DNA of 46,950 nt from Flavobacteriales bacterium (GCA_947463125.1 CANHQZ010000002.1:1-46950), one strand, 5' to 3'. Shown: positions 8,000-17,091, counted from the first letter of the stretch. The notes: generated from the sequence alone by a model not told the origin. Numbers and translations: made by a program.

Positions 8000-9789
8000 A
8001 ATTCAGCCTTCCTTTCTACATGTTTCTTTCGGGAAAGGTGCCAGCCCATAGAAAGGTTTACATAAATCTGATTACCCCTGAATTTGCCCATGGGCCCGCT
8101 GAACCGGTTGTTTACTCGCCAGCGTCTGTCGGAAATGTCCCAGCCGTATCCTGCTTCTGCCGAAAGGAAAAAACGCTGCAAGGTAATTATCCCTTTTACG
8201 TTTAAGCACATTGCCATTACAGGATTGACAGCCGCAGTCGGTAAAGTATATCTTGAAATGAAGACAGTGTCACTCAGCGTATTCGGATTATTTACGATAT
8301 GGTTCTGATAACTGAGGGCTGAGCCCACGCCAGCCTTCAGCCAGGGCTTTGCGGAATACAAATTGGTCATCCCTGAAAAGTATGTTCCCCAGTAATGATA
8401 GACTGATCCGGGAATTCTTGCCCGCTGAAAGAAGCCAATTTCGTAGTGGTTATTATCTAAATCCCAGCCTGACAGATTGATGCCATAATCAGGTACAATT
8501 TGTACTTTCGGTAAACCGTACGCTTCCATCAAACTGTTAAGCTCAAAAACATCAACGGCATGAATACCGGTAGTGGCACCAATGCTGAAAAGGGGAGTGT
8601 ATTTTGCCCCAGATGTCATTTTTGTTTCATCCATATCCGGAATCACTGATTTTGAATCAGAACCGCCACCCATGACAAGCGCAAACGTAAATGGCAATTG
8701 TTTTTCCGGCTTGTTAAAATGACATAAGGAGACTGATGACTGTGGAAGGCCAGATCGGATTTTCTGTAGTTCATTTTGAACAACTTTCGTTTCGTCTTCG
8801 GTATCGGCAGGTTCGTTGTAATATACTCCCAGGTTGAAAAACTGCCCGGAAATACTGCTGTCTTCGCTAAGTCTGCTGCAGACAGGAGAGAAATTATACA
8901 GATTACATTCACCCTGAAGCCATGTGTTTGATGCAAAGCAGCGGCCCATCATGCAGATGAATTTTTCACGGGGCAGCGTTTTAAAAATTCTGCTGATATT
9001 CTGTGATACCAGTTGCACCCTGAACGGGTCTTCCAGGGCAGTATTGAAAAGGGCATCATATCGAATTGCCGCTTTAAGGCTTTGCATCAACGATTCCATA
9101 CGGAACCATTCATCATCTCCCAGCCAGTTCTGATAGGATTCCTTCAGGGTATCAAAACCTGCTGCAAATTCGAGATAGGTGTTTTTTATAGAGAAAGGCG
9201 GGCTTTCACGGTCATTATCCGTTGTATCATTTTTAATTTGTTGGTAGCGAATGGCGCCTTGCAATGCTTCTATGGGAATCCTCAGTTTGTCCGGCGGAGT
9301 TTTATCCTTCAGCAAGTCATAGATTGCCAGGGCCGGTACTATCAGCTGGTTATCGGCATCAATACCGATAATGCGAATTTTAAGGCTATCCGGAACGCCT
9401 TCATTGAGCGTGTTAAGACGTTTGTAAAACAAAATATCCTGCTGGTTTAAAGCCAGCGATAAATTTGGCAAAACAGATACATCGTTTAGATACACCAGGC
9501 GATGCAACCATTCACCGCAAACAGATGAGACCGGAGCCATAAAATACCTGTAGCCGGCCTTGTTTTTTGCATAAGAAACCAGTTTTGTACTCACGGTGCG
9601 GGTGATTTCCGGGTATGACCGGTTTATGCCCATCACCATTAAACGATTGCTTTGCAGCATAGAATCAAGTATTTGCATTCCCCGAAAGTCGCGGGAGTCG
9701 GTGAGATTCAGAAATTGCCGGCCCGATTGTGCAAGCAGCGGAAAAACACCTGCTGCCAACAACGCAAAAAGCCCGCTTCTCAGATTCAT
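7996..9789 (-). CDS. Secreted paralogue of the esterase-like/beta-barrel protein, catalytic-type motifs lost
   Basis: 597 residues with a signal peptide (about 1-20, ending LLAQ). The layout matches the next gene: RLMVMG aligns with RVFISG, KNKAG with HEKAG, IIGIDAD with IHGIDVE, MGRC with FGRC. However, GENH is replaced by GINR (54-57), the strand-end Glu by FMAPV, and GRCH by GRCF. The residues expected to be catalytic in the Ere-like fold are therefore absent, and I infer a pseudoenzyme partner or a binding protein. The C-terminal third (from about residue 365) also has barrel-like alternating strands and ends in a basic tail. It is the first gene of the pair, 17 bases downstream of tag. 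Confidence 0.65.
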   Translation of the reverse strand: MNLRSGLFALLAAGVFPLLAQSGRQFLNLTDSRDFRGMQILDSMLQSNRLMVMGINRSYPEITRTVSTKLVSYAKNKAGYRYFMAPVSSVCGEWLHRLVYLNDVSVLPNLSLALNQQDILFYKRLNTLNEGVPDSLKIRIIGIDADNQLIVPALAIYDLLKDKTPPDKLRIPIEALQGAIRYQQIKNDTTDNDRESPPFSIKNTYLEFAAGFDTLKESYQNWLGDDEWFRMESLMQSLKAAIRYDALFNTALEDPFRVQLVSQNISRIFKTLPREKFICMMGRCFASNTWLQGECNLYNFSPVCSRLSEDSSISGQFFNLGVYYNEPADTEDETKVVQNELQKIRSGLPQSSVSLCHFNKPEKQLPFTFALVMGGGSDSKSVIPDMDETKMTSGAKYTPLFSIGATTGIHAVDVFELNSLMEAYGLPKVQIVPDYGINLSGWDLDNNHYEIGFFQRARIPGSVYHYWGTYFSGMTNLYSAKPWLKAGVGSALSYQNHIVNNPNTLSDTVFISRYTLPTAAVNPVMAMCLNVKGIITLQRFFLSAEAGYGWDISDRRWRVNNRFSGPMGKFRGNQIYVNLSMGWHLSRKKHVERKAEL

Positions 9790-9793
9790 GCAG

Positions 9794-9801
9794 CCAAGAT
9801 A
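9794..9801 (-). promoter_or_regulatory. -7-like box (TATCTTGG) before the 9789 gene
   Basis: One mismatch from TAnnTTTG, ending four bases upstream of the ATG at 9789. The placement is typical of this window and it probably drives the paralogue pair. Confidence 0.4.
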
Positions 9802-9806
9802 CTATC

Positions 9807-10385
9807 TTATTTTACAATCTCCGTCAGTTCGCGGTAACGAAAACAGGAGGTAAGGTGATCATTCACCATGCCGGTGGCCTGCATGTGCGCATAAACTACC
9901 GTACTGCCCATGAATGCAAATCCCATGTCTTTTAATTCTTTGCTTATGCGGTCGCTGAGTTCCGTTTTTGCAGGCAGTTCTTTCAGTGATGAGAAATGAT
10001 TTATCTGTGGGACTCCGTCGGTAAACTGCCACAGAAATTCACCCAGCGGCTTTCCGGATTCCTGCATTTTTATGTAACAGCGCGCATTGTGAACGGCAGC
10101 TTTGATTTTTGCCAGATTGCGAATGATGGCCGGGTTTTGCATAAGATCCGCAATATGTGAATCCTGCATGACAGACATCTTTTCGGGGTTAAATCGCATG
10201 AAAGCTTCCCGAAATGCTTCCCGTTTTCGCAGAACGGTAATCCAGCTTAGTCCGGCCTGAAAAGTCTCTAAAATTAAGGTTTCAAACAGCTTTTGATCAT
10301 CAAAAACTGGTACGCCCCATTCTGTGTCGTGGTAATGGCAATACAAGGCATCGGTTCCGCACCACCCGCAGCGAAAGGGCTCCAT
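9807..10385 (-). CDS. tag: DNA-3-methyladenine glycosylase I
   Basis: Excises 3-methyladenine from alkylated DNA in the base excision repair pathway. The 192-residue sequence follows E. coli Tag closely: RCGWCGTDALYCHYHDTEWGVP at the N-terminus, FQAGLSWITVLRKR with the helix around the active site, and MVNDHLTSC at the C-terminus. The zinc-site residues Cys6, His19 and the C-terminal His and Cys are all retained. The ATG follows the yicC stop with no gap (TAAATG), so it is co-transcribed and probably co-translated with yicC. Confidence 0.95.
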   Translation of the reverse strand: MEPFRCGWCGTDALYCHYHDTEWGVPVFDDQKLFETLILETFQAGLSWITVLRKREAFREAFMRFNPEKMSVMQDSHIADLMQNPAIIRNLAKIKAAVHNARCYIKMQESGKPLGEFLWQFTDGVPQINHFSSLKELPAKTELSDRISKELKDMGFAFMGSTVVYAHMQATGMVNDHLTSCFRYRELTEIVK

Positions 10386-11273
10386 TTACACAATATTCAG
10401 TACCTGTTCCTTGATTTGTTCCAGTTTTTCCTTCATCAGCACAACGGCCTGCTGCATGGGGAAATGGTTGCTTTTAACGCCCATGGTATTCATTTCACGG
10501 CCCATTTCCTGTGCAATGAAATTGAGTTTTCTTCCCAGCGGTTCTTTTTTCAGGCACGCATCAAAATAATCCAGATGCTGCATGAGTCGTTGTTTTTCTT
10601 CGGCAATATCCCATTTTTCCATGTAGAGCAGTATTTCCTGCTCCAGGCGGCTCGGGTCTGCTATGTTGTCGCGTACATGCTCAGCCACCGAATTATTGAT
10701 CTTGTTTCTCAGGTTTTGTCTGCGTGGCTGTTCTTCAGATTCAACAACGGCAAGCTGTTTACGGATTTGTGCGGAAGCTTCGGTCAGTTTGGTCAATATG
10801 GCCTGACCTTCCTGTTTGCGGAATTGAAGCAGCTTTTCAACTGCGTCGGCAGCGGTTTTTAATATGCATTTTTTCCCTTCTTCGGTTAAGGTTTTTTCGG
10901 CATTACCTATCACATCCTGCATGCGGATTATCTGGCTGAAAGGATCGCGAAACTCAAGATTCAACGACTGGCTAAGGTTGTTTAGTTTGTCGAGGTAAGC
11001 GCTTGCAAGTGCATGGTTGATATTGATTTCCGGCGCGTTTTCATCACCGGTAAATTCAATGTTGAACATCATGGTTACCGAACCTCGTTCCAGTTTTTCC
11101 TGAAGCATTTTGCGTATTGCGGCATCCAGTTCATACAGGAATCTGGGTAAGCGAATATCCAGGTCAAGGTAACGCCCGTTCAGGGATTTGACTTCACAAA
11201 CAACTTTAATCCCGGCATCGCTGGCCTCGGAGCGGCCAAAACCGGTCATACTTTGAATGGCAATGTTTTCCAA
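10386..11273 (-). CDS. yicC: YicC-family endoribonuclease
   Basis: YicC proteins are cytoplasmic endoribonucleases implicated in RNA turnover. The 295-residue frame has the family start SMTGFGR, then NGRYLDLDIRLPRFL, a long charged helical middle, and the C-terminal hallmark QEMGREMNTMGVKSN. The start is uncertain. The longest frame uses TTG at 11273, which puts eight residues before SMTGFGR. The first ATG in frame, at 11249, begins exactly at MTGFGR, whereas family members usually have two or three residues before it. It runs opposite to the gene at 11361. Confidence 0.9.
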   Translation of the reverse strand: MENIAIQSMTGFGRSEASDAGIKVVCEVKSLNGRYLDLDIRLPRFLYELDAAIRKMLQEKLERGSVTMMFNIEFTGDENAPEININHALASAYLDKLNNLSQSLNLEFRDPFSQIIRMQDVIGNAEKTLTEEGKKCILKTAADAVEKLLQFRKQEGQAILTKLTEASAQIRKQLAVVESEEQPRRQNLRNKINNSVAEHVRDNIADPSRLEQEILLYMEKWDIAEEKQRLMQHLDYFDACLKKEPLGRKLNFIAQEMGREMNTMGVKSNHFPMQQAVVLMKEKLEQIKEQVLNIV

Positions 11274-11345
11274 TGATGCGAATATAAGCCATATGTTTCA
11301 GAGGTTTGGCTCAATAAATTTTAAGCAATGCACTCTAAATAAAAT

Positions 11346-11353
11346 TATCTTTG
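11346..11353 (+). promoter_or_regulatory. Bacteroidota -7 promoter box (TATCTTTG)
   Basis: Exact TAnnTTTG, ending seven bases before the ATG at 11361. It is the likely promoter of the glutaminyl-cyclase-like/bshB1/VWA unit and predicts an mRNA with almost no leader. Confidence 0.65.
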
Positions 11354-11360
11354 TAGAGTA

Positions 11361-12362
11361 ATGAAAAGGACACTTTTTTATCTTCTGCTGTTTCCGGTTT
11401 TTTGTATACTGACAATTTCGTCATCGTGCACAGGAAGCAAGGATACAGAAGCAGATTCTACCGATGATAAGGTTGCGGTAATTACCCAAAAATATCCTGA
11501 TTTTTCTGCAGATTCGGCTTTTCAATTCATTCAAAAGCAGGTTAAATTTGGTTATCGCATACCGGGCACACAAGCCCATGCACGTTGTGCAGACTGGCTT
11601 TATGCCAAGCTTAAAATGTATTGCGATACGGTTTATTTTCAAAAAACCACAGCGGTTACCTGGGATAAAAAAACCATTCCAGTCTATAACCTTGTAGGCG
11701 TTTTCAATCCTAAGGCCGTGCAGCGCGGAGTGTGGGCCGCCCACTGGGATTCAAGACCCTGGGCCGACAATGATACTACCCGTAAAAACGAGCCGATTGA
11801 TGCCGCCAATGATGGTGCCAGCGGTGTAGGTGTTTTATTAGAACTTGCACGTAATCTGAAGAAAAATCCGCCACCCTACGGTATCGATATCGTTTTCTTT
11901 GATGCCGAAGATTATGGCAAAAGCGAGTATGAAAATTCCTTTTGTCTGGGAAGCCAGTACTGGTCTAAAAATCCGCACATTCGTGGTTACAAAGCCCAGT
12001 TTGGCGTGCTGCTGGATATGGTTGGCGGAAAAGATGCCGTCTTTGGACGTGAAACACTCAGCATGCAACAGGCAGGCTGGGTGATGAACCATACGTGGGC
12101 CATTGCCGAGGAACTCGGATTTGGCAGTACATTCAGCAACATCAATGTATATCCTATCACAGACGATCATCACTACGTATTTCAGGGAAGCCAGATTCCC
12201 ATGATTGATATCATTCAGCACGATCCAGAAAGGAATACTTTTGCCAAATACTGGCATACCCATGCCGACAACATGGATGCGATTAGTAAGGAAACGTTGT
12301 TTAAAGTGGGTAAAACCATGTCTGCCCTTATGTTCAATCCTCCCATTCAAATTCAGCCATGA
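11361..12362 (+). CDS. Glutaminyl-peptide cyclotransferase-like lipoprotein (M28 fold)
   Basis: 333 residues. A signal peptide ends in a lipobox-like ISSSC (Cys23), so it is probably anchored in an envelope membrane. The catalytic region has the M28/glutaminyl cyclase layout: AAHWDSRPWADND at 126-138, AANDGASGVG with zinc ligand Asp151, FFDAEDYG with Glu183, DDHHYVFQGSQIP, and WHTHADNMD carrying the last zinc-ligand His. The DSRPWAD and DDH features fit type II glutaminyl cyclases better than aminopeptidases, so N-terminal Gln cyclisation of exported proteins is the likely activity. Its stop overlaps the bshB1 start as ATGA. Confidence 0.85.
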   Translation: MKRTLFYLLLFPVFCILTISSSCTGSKDTEADSTDDKVAVITQKYPDFSADSAFQFIQKQVKFGYRIPGTQAHARCADWLYAKLKMYCDTVYFQKTTAVTWDKKTIPVYNLVGVFNPKAVQRGVWAAHWDSRPWADNDTTRKNEPIDAANDGASGVGVLLELARNLKKNPPPYGIDIVFFDAEDYGKSEYENSFCLGSQYWSKNPHIRGYKAQFGVLLDMVGGKDAVFGRETLSMQQAGWVMNHTWAIAEELGFGSTFSNINVYPITDDHHYVFQGSQIPMIDIIQHDPERNTFAKYWHTHADNMDAISKETLFKVGKTMSALMFNPPIQIQP

Positions 12363-13072
12363 TCGATATTCTGGCATTTGGTGCTCACCCGGATGATGTA
12401 GAACTGGCAGCAGCCGGCACCTTGATTCACCACATTAAAAAAGGGGCAAAGGTGGCGGTGGTTGATTTGACATCCGGAGAACTTGGTACACGCGGAAATG
12501 CTGAAACGCGCGCGGCAGAAGCAGAGCAAAGCCGCCTGATTATGGGTGTTCAAAGCCGCATGAATCTTCAGCTGAGAGATGGTTTTTTTGAAAATGATGA
12601 ATCGTCGCTTATGAAGGTTATATCTGCCATCCGGCATTTTAGGCCCAGGGTGGTGCTGGCCAATGCCATTGCCGATCGTCATCCGGATCACGGAAGGGCA
12701 GCCGAACTTGTCAGCAGGGCCTGTTTTCTGTCAGGATTGCCTAAAATTGTTACCATGGAAAATGAAATAGAGCAATCTGCTTGGCGTCCGGAAGTGGTAT
12801 ATCATTACATCCAGGATCGTCACATCAATCCGGATCTGGTTGTGGATATTACAGACAGTTTTGCCGAAAAAATGCAGGCCATAAAGGCTTTTGAAACCCA
12901 GTTTTACCGCGAAGGTGATGAGGGTCCGAAAACCCCCATAAGTTCTGCAGAATTTCTTCATTTTATTGAGGCAAGGGCCAGGGATTTTGGGCGCAGTATC
13001 GGTGTGGAATTTGGTGAAGGATTTACCACTGAGCGGCCTGTCGGAATAACTAATTTTCTGAATCTCCAATAA
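12359..13072 (+). CDS. bshB1: Bacillithiol biosynthesis deacetylase BshB1
   Basis: Deacetylates GlcNAc-malate to GlcN-malate in the synthesis of bacillithiol, the low-molecular-weight thiol of many Bacteroidota and Firmicutes. The 237-residue protein has the PIG-L family zinc motif AHPDD (His10, Asp13), then ELGTRGNAETR, and the third ligand region DRHPDHGRAAELV. The C-terminal YHYIQDRHINPDLVVDI and FETQF segments are also typical of BshB1. It overlaps the upstream cyclase-like gene by four bases. bshA and bshC are not in the window. Confidence 0.93.
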   Translation: MIDILAFGAHPDDVELAAAGTLIHHIKKGAKVAVVDLTSGELGTRGNAETRAAEAEQSRLIMGVQSRMNLQLRDGFFENDESSLMKVISAIRHFRPRVVLANAIADRHPDHGRAAELVSRACFLSGLPKIVTMENEIEQSAWRPEVVYHYIQDRHINPDLVVDITDSFAEKMQAIKAFETQFYREGDEGPKTPISSAEFLHFIEARARDFGRSIGVEFGEGFTTERPVGITNFLNLQ

Positions 13073-13091
13073 TTACGTCCTTGTTTGCGTT

Positions 13092-14465
13092 ATGGTTTGT
13101 ATATTGAATAATGCAAAGTCCATAGCGCTTCTAACAGTTACATTTCTTTTGCAATGGTTGCAGGCACAAAAAGTCAGCATTGATAAATTAATGTTGCTTT
13201 CCCCGGTGGGGATAGGCACGCAAAAAGTGATACCTTATCCGGGCATGATTTATCTTCCAATGCCCTTTTCTTCGGCTGAATTCAAAGATGTTTCCCAATT
13301 GGACGATATTCCTTCACCGGACAGAATTCATTCTGTTGCGCTCATTTACACGCGTTTCAGAGAGGTGGATACATTCAATCAGCCCAAATTGAACTATTTC
13401 CGTTTTCAGAATCTTAAAAAGGTTTACCCTGCTGTGTTTGAGGATACTTCCATTCAGTGGAAAATTATGGAGCAGCGGCAGGCTACTGAGAAAGAAGATG
13501 CCATGAAGTGTTTTCACGGTTTTATAATACTGCTGAAAAACGAACCGCCCAAAGTGCTGATTGAAAAAGAATTATCTCTTATAAAATCGGTCATTGACAG
13601 TTATCATGACAGTTTGACCTGGGTGCCTGAAAAAATCACCTGGAAGGTGAAAAAAGTGAAGGAGGAAACCGGTTTATACATCCCCGTCAATAAAAATAAA
13701 AAGAAGCAGGGTGTGCGATACACCGGCAGTTTTCTGGGTATGCGTGAAAAGGAATACAAAATACGAAGAGACAGTACCGTGCTCAAACGAACCGGAGGAT
13801 ATTATGCACGCAAAGGGTATTTTGATACGTCTGTTTTCAAAAATGTGCATGAGTACAATTTTCTGATTTCGCGCCGCTGGAGCAATAAAATGGCGGTGGT
13901 GGCCGATGTTACGGGCAGTATGAGCCCTTACAGTACGCAAGTGATGCTTTGGCTGAAAAACAGGCCGGAGGTACTGCTGAACGGAAGGTTTGTCTTTTTC
14001 AATGACGGAGATGCGAAACCGGATATGCTGAAGCGTATCGGAAGCACAGGCGGAATACACTTTGCTTCCACAACTAACTACGATTCGGTTTATCTGGCGA
14101 TGGACCGAACCATGCGGGCCGGAACCGGCGGTGATATTCCGGAAAACAACCTGGAAGCGGTTGTGGAAACCCTTAGGCGCTGGCCGGATACAGATACCGT
14201 GCTGATGATTGCAGACAATGAGGCTTCTGTTAAGGATATGTCCTTGCTGAAAAATATAAAAAAGCCGGTTAGCGTGATGCTGTGCGGCGCTACAGGCAAA
14301 ATACACAAAGACTACATAGAGATCACCAAAACTACCGGTGGCAGACTATTTGTGCTGAGCACGGAATTGTCTGAAATGAAAAAATGGCAAAACGGAACCG
14401 AGATGCTGCTTGGCGGGAAAAAATTCGAATATAGAAATGGAGAGCTGATCAGGAAGAAAACCTGA
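13092..14465 (+). CDS. Secreted protein with C-terminal VWA-like domain, unknown function
   Basis: 457 residues. The N-terminus has a hydrophobic signal-like segment (about 9-25, ending LQAQ). The first 260 residues match nothing I recognise. From about residue 266 there is a von Willebrand A-like domain: MAVVADVTGSMSPY gives a MIDAS-type DxTxS (272-276), then GGDIPENN and the strand VLMIADNEAS. This suggests metal-dependent protein binding in the envelope. It starts 19 bases after bshB1 and is probably on the same transcript. Its last 17 bases overlap the convergent scoB gene. The VWA call is from motif reading; the overall family is unidentified. Confidence 0.7.
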   Translation: MVCILNNAKSIALLTVTFLLQWLQAQKVSIDKLMLLSPVGIGTQKVIPYPGMIYLPMPFSSAEFKDVSQLDDIPSPDRIHSVALIYTRFREVDTFNQPKLNYFRFQNLKKVYPAVFEDTSIQWKIMEQRQATEKEDAMKCFHGFIILLKNEPPKVLIEKELSLIKSVIDSYHDSLTWVPEKITWKVKKVKEETGLYIPVNKNKKKQGVRYTGSFLGMREKEYKIRRDSTVLKRTGGYYARKGYFDTSVFKNVHEYNFLISRRWSNKMAVVADVTGSMSPYSTQVMLWLKNRPEVLLNGRFVFFNDGDAKPDMLKRIGSTGGIHFASTTNYDSVYLAMDRTMRAGTGGDIPENNLEAVVETLRRWPDTDTVLMIADNEASVKDMSLLKNIKKPVSVMLCGATGKIHKDYIEITKTTGGRLFVLSTELSEMKKWQNGTEMLLGGKKFEYRNGELIRKKT

Positions 14466-15108
14466 TAGTTTTAATATCTCCTTCAACCACAAGCCTTCCC
14501 TGGGTTTTGGAACGCACTTCATCGATAGTCACGTCTTCGGCAATTTCCCGCAGCTCAAATCCGCGTTCGGTGATTTCAAAAACCCCCAGCTCGGTAACCA
14601 CCTTTTTCACACAGCGAAGTCCGGTAATAGGTAGTGTACATTCAGAAAGCAATTTGCTTTCTCCGGCTTTGTTGGTATGCTGCATGGCTACAATGATGTT
14701 TTTGGCGGATGCCACCAAGTCCATGGCACCTCCCATACCTTTAACCATTTTACCCGGAATTTTCCAGTTGGCGATATCGCCTTTGTCGCTCAATTCCATA
14801 GCACCCAGCACGGTTAAATCAACTTTTCCGGCGCGGATCATCCCGAAGGAAGTGGCACCATCAAAGAAACTGGCTCCTTTGGCTGTGGTAATGGTTTGTT
14901 TGCCTGCATTGATCAAATCCGGATCTTCCTCGCCTTCAAAAGGGAAGGGACCCATACCCAGCAAGCCGTTTTCGCTTTGCAGGATTACTTCCACACCTTC
15001 GGGGATATAGTTGGCAACCAGTGTGGGAATGCCAATTCCCAGGTTCACGTAGTAGCCGTCCTGCAGTTCCTGCGCAATGCGCTTCGCGATTCCGTACTTG
15101 TCGAGCAT
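14449..15108 (-). CDS. scoB: 3-oxoacid CoA-transferase subunit B
   Basis: The beta subunit of succinyl-CoA:3-ketoacid (or related) CoA-transferase, which activates acetoacetate using succinyl-CoA. The protein has YVNLGIGIPTLVANYIP and SENGLLGMGP with the catalytic Glu at residue 46, then IRAGKVDLTVLGAMELSDKGD and KGMGGAMDLV. I start it at the ATG at 15108 (219 residues, MLDKYGIAKRIA). The open frame reaches 15159, but that extension is low-complexity and overlaps the previous gene's stop. Subunit A normally sits next to B and is absent on both sides. The acyl substrate is uncertain. Confidence 0.92.
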   Translation of the reverse strand: MLDKYGIAKRIAQELQDGYYVNLGIGIPTLVANYIPEGVEVILQSENGLLGMGPFPFEGEEDPDLINAGKQTITTAKGASFFDGATSFGMIRAGKVDLTVLGAMELSDKGDIANWKIPGKMVKGMGGAMDLVASAKNIIVAMQHTNKAGESKLLSECTLPITGLRCVKKVVTELGVFEITERGFELREIAEDVTIDEVRSKTQGRLVVEGDIKTIRFSS

Positions 15109-15155
15109 ATTGAATGCAAAATTCCGAAAAAAAAACGAAAGCCGTATGCCCTTTG

Positions 15156-17075
15156 TCACAACCTTTGAAGCAATTCTTTTGCTTCCCGGTTGGCAGGTTG
15201 TATTCTCAGTGCTTCGTTGAGCTGCATTCTCGCCAGATCTTTATTTCCCACCTTCAGGTATATTTCGGCCAGATACAGTCTGGCATTTTCATTGTCGGGG
15301 AATAGTGAAACAACCTTCTTTAAATGGACAAGGGCCTTGCCGCTATTGCCATTGAGCCATTCAGCCACGCCGAGGTTTAATAAAGCCAGTTCATGCTTGC
15401 TTTGCTGTTTTAAAGTTTGCGACAGTATATCAATAGCCTCGCTAAACCGCTTAAGGCGAATCAGCACATTGCCCAGCTCTGCTGCGAAATCTGCCTGTAA
15501 GGGCATCTTCTCCACTGCGGTGCGATACCATTCCGCCGCATTTTCGGTCTTCATGCGTTTGTCGTAAGCCTTGGCTGTGCGGTAAGCGGTCCAAGCAGAT
15601 ATTTCGGCAGAATTCAATTCGGTTGAAATGGCAATAATTTTATCCCATTGTCCATGCGCATAGTGGTAGTGAACCTCCTGTTCTTTATTGCCATTATCAA
15701 GCAGTTTGCCCGCTTGGTTTAGATATACTGGGTTTGCGTCAAATTTCTCGAACCACGTAAGGTAAGCCTGCAATTGCATGGCGGGTTTCGGTGAGCGCTG
15801 GTTTACGGAATATAAGCCCACCGGCTTGCCCGGATTTAGCTGATTTTGTGCTGCTGGTTTTCGTATGTAATGGTCATGGACGGTAACATGGGGAATGTCG
15901 GCAGTACCGCTTTTGGGCATGTGGCATCCAACGCAGTTGTTACCGGCTTTTTGAATTTCATGCGCCGGTGCGCGGCAATTCAGTTTGGCTGCATTTCCTC
16001 CAGGGCTGTGGCAATTGTTGCAAGCTTTGTTGAACAGCTCTGTATTGGTTTTGCGTACGCTCACATGCGGGTTGTGGCAGGTTATGCACGTTAGGTTGAG
16101 TTTTCCGCCTTCTTTGTTGGAAACATTGAAACATTTGCTCATTTGCAATCGTTCGGCGTGCCCCGCCATGTAAAATGCCTTTCCATTTTCATGGATGGGC
16201 ATGTAGATTTCAAAAATGCTGTCAAGGTGCATGCCGGGACGGAAATCAGTGAACTTTTTACCGGGTTTCAGTACATTATTGCCCTGAAGATGGCAGCGCT
16301 GGCAAATATCTACCTGAAGTTTCCATGGCAAACGCGACGGGTTCACAATGGTTCTGTCTGCCATTTTATTTACATCCACAATGATGCCTTTACGTTTTTC
16401 AGCCACATGCAACTCTCCGGGACCATGGCATCTTTCGCAGTCTATACCTTGAGGAGTGTGTGTGAACTTATTGATACTGCCTTCTTCTACTTTGGGCATA
16501 CCATTGTGACAGCTCATACACTCAACATCAATTTTGCGTGAAAAACCGGTATTGGTGGTTTCATAGCCTGGTGGTAAATCCCATTTTCCGGATTGCGTGT
16601 AAAAGGTTAAAGGTGCCTGAAACCAATAGTCACCGTCGCGCCAAAAATGACTGTTGGTATGGTGTCCGCTACCTACGATGTGTGTAATTTGCTCGGTGCG
16701 GCTGTGGGTAGTGTCGCCATTTTTTAAACGGTATTCACGGATAAAGTACTTGCCACCGGCGCTGAAAGGTAGGTAGTACAGGTCTTTCTTAGCATCGTAT
16801 ACCGGTTTTACATTGTTCCAAACAGCTTTGCTTCGGCCGGCAGAGGCTTCGCCAAAACTGCTGCCCATGCCGGTTTCAATAAAAGTATGATAGTGATCGG
16901 CATGACATTCCCTGCAGGTGGCAATACCGACATAATCTACGGTATCCTGTAAATTTAGGAAAAACGCCGTATCCGTTTTTCCCTGTTTGCTGTCAGAGCA
17001 TGTGCTCATGGAAAAAAGGAGCGTAAAAACGCATAAACCAAGCCAGATAAAAGGTATGATTTTTCTACCGCTCAT
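15156..17075 (-). CDS. Seven-heme c-type cytochrome with C-terminal TPR repeats
   Basis: 639 residues. An N-terminal export signal ends near STC (Cys26), possibly a lipobox. Seven CXXCH heme sites are visible, starting at residues 54, 186, 213, 258, 330, 352 and 381, so this is a periplasmic or surface multiheme electron-transfer protein. CITCHNPH and CVGCHMPKSG are typical of the cytochrome c554/NrfA-like multiheme superfamily. From about residue 490 there are four or so TPR helices (AEWYRTAVEKMP, AIDILSQTLKQ, ALVHLKKVVSLFPDN), which suggest docking to a partner. The partner and the substrate are unknown. It is last in a compact operon, 16 bases after the secreted protein at 17092. Confidence 0.88.
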   Translation of the reverse strand: MSGRKIIPFIWLGLCVFTLLFSMSTCSDSKQGKTDTAFFLNLQDTVDYVGIATCRECHADHYHTFIETGMGSSFGEASAGRSKAVWNNVKPVYDAKKDLYYLPFSAGGKYFIREYRLKNGDTTHSRTEQITHIVGSGHHTNSHFWRDGDYWFQAPLTFYTQSGKWDLPPGYETTNTGFSRKIDVECMSCHNGMPKVEEGSINKFTHTPQGIDCERCHGPGELHVAEKRKGIIVDVNKMADRTIVNPSRLPWKLQVDICQRCHLQGNNVLKPGKKFTDFRPGMHLDSIFEIYMPIHENGKAFYMAGHAERLQMSKCFNVSNKEGGKLNLTCITCHNPHVSVRKTNTELFNKACNNCHSPGGNAAKLNCRAPAHEIQKAGNNCVGCHMPKSGTADIPHVTVHDHYIRKPAAQNQLNPGKPVGLYSVNQRSPKPAMQLQAYLTWFEKFDANPVYLNQAGKLLDNGNKEQEVHYHYAHGQWDKIIAISTELNSAEISAWTAYRTAKAYDKRMKTENAAEWYRTAVEKMPLQADFAAELGNVLIRLKRFSEAIDILSQTLKQQSKHELALLNLGVAEWLNGNSGKALVHLKKVVSLFPDNENARLYLAEIYLKVGNKDLARMQLNEALRIQPANREAKELLQRL

Positions 17076-17091
17076 GGCAGTGAAATGGCAT

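Noticed and set aside
13674-14306. 210-codon open frame antisense to the VWA gene
   Set aside because: It has shadow composition, no start signal, and the sense strand has coherent domain structure.
15121-15155. T-rich stretch after the multiheme cytochrome as a terminator
   Set aside because: There is a nine-base T run on the minus strand, but only a 4-bp stem precedes it.
15109-15159. N-terminal extension of scoB
   Set aside because: It runs through an A/T-rich low-complexity stretch and the upstream stop; the family N-terminus begins at 15108.
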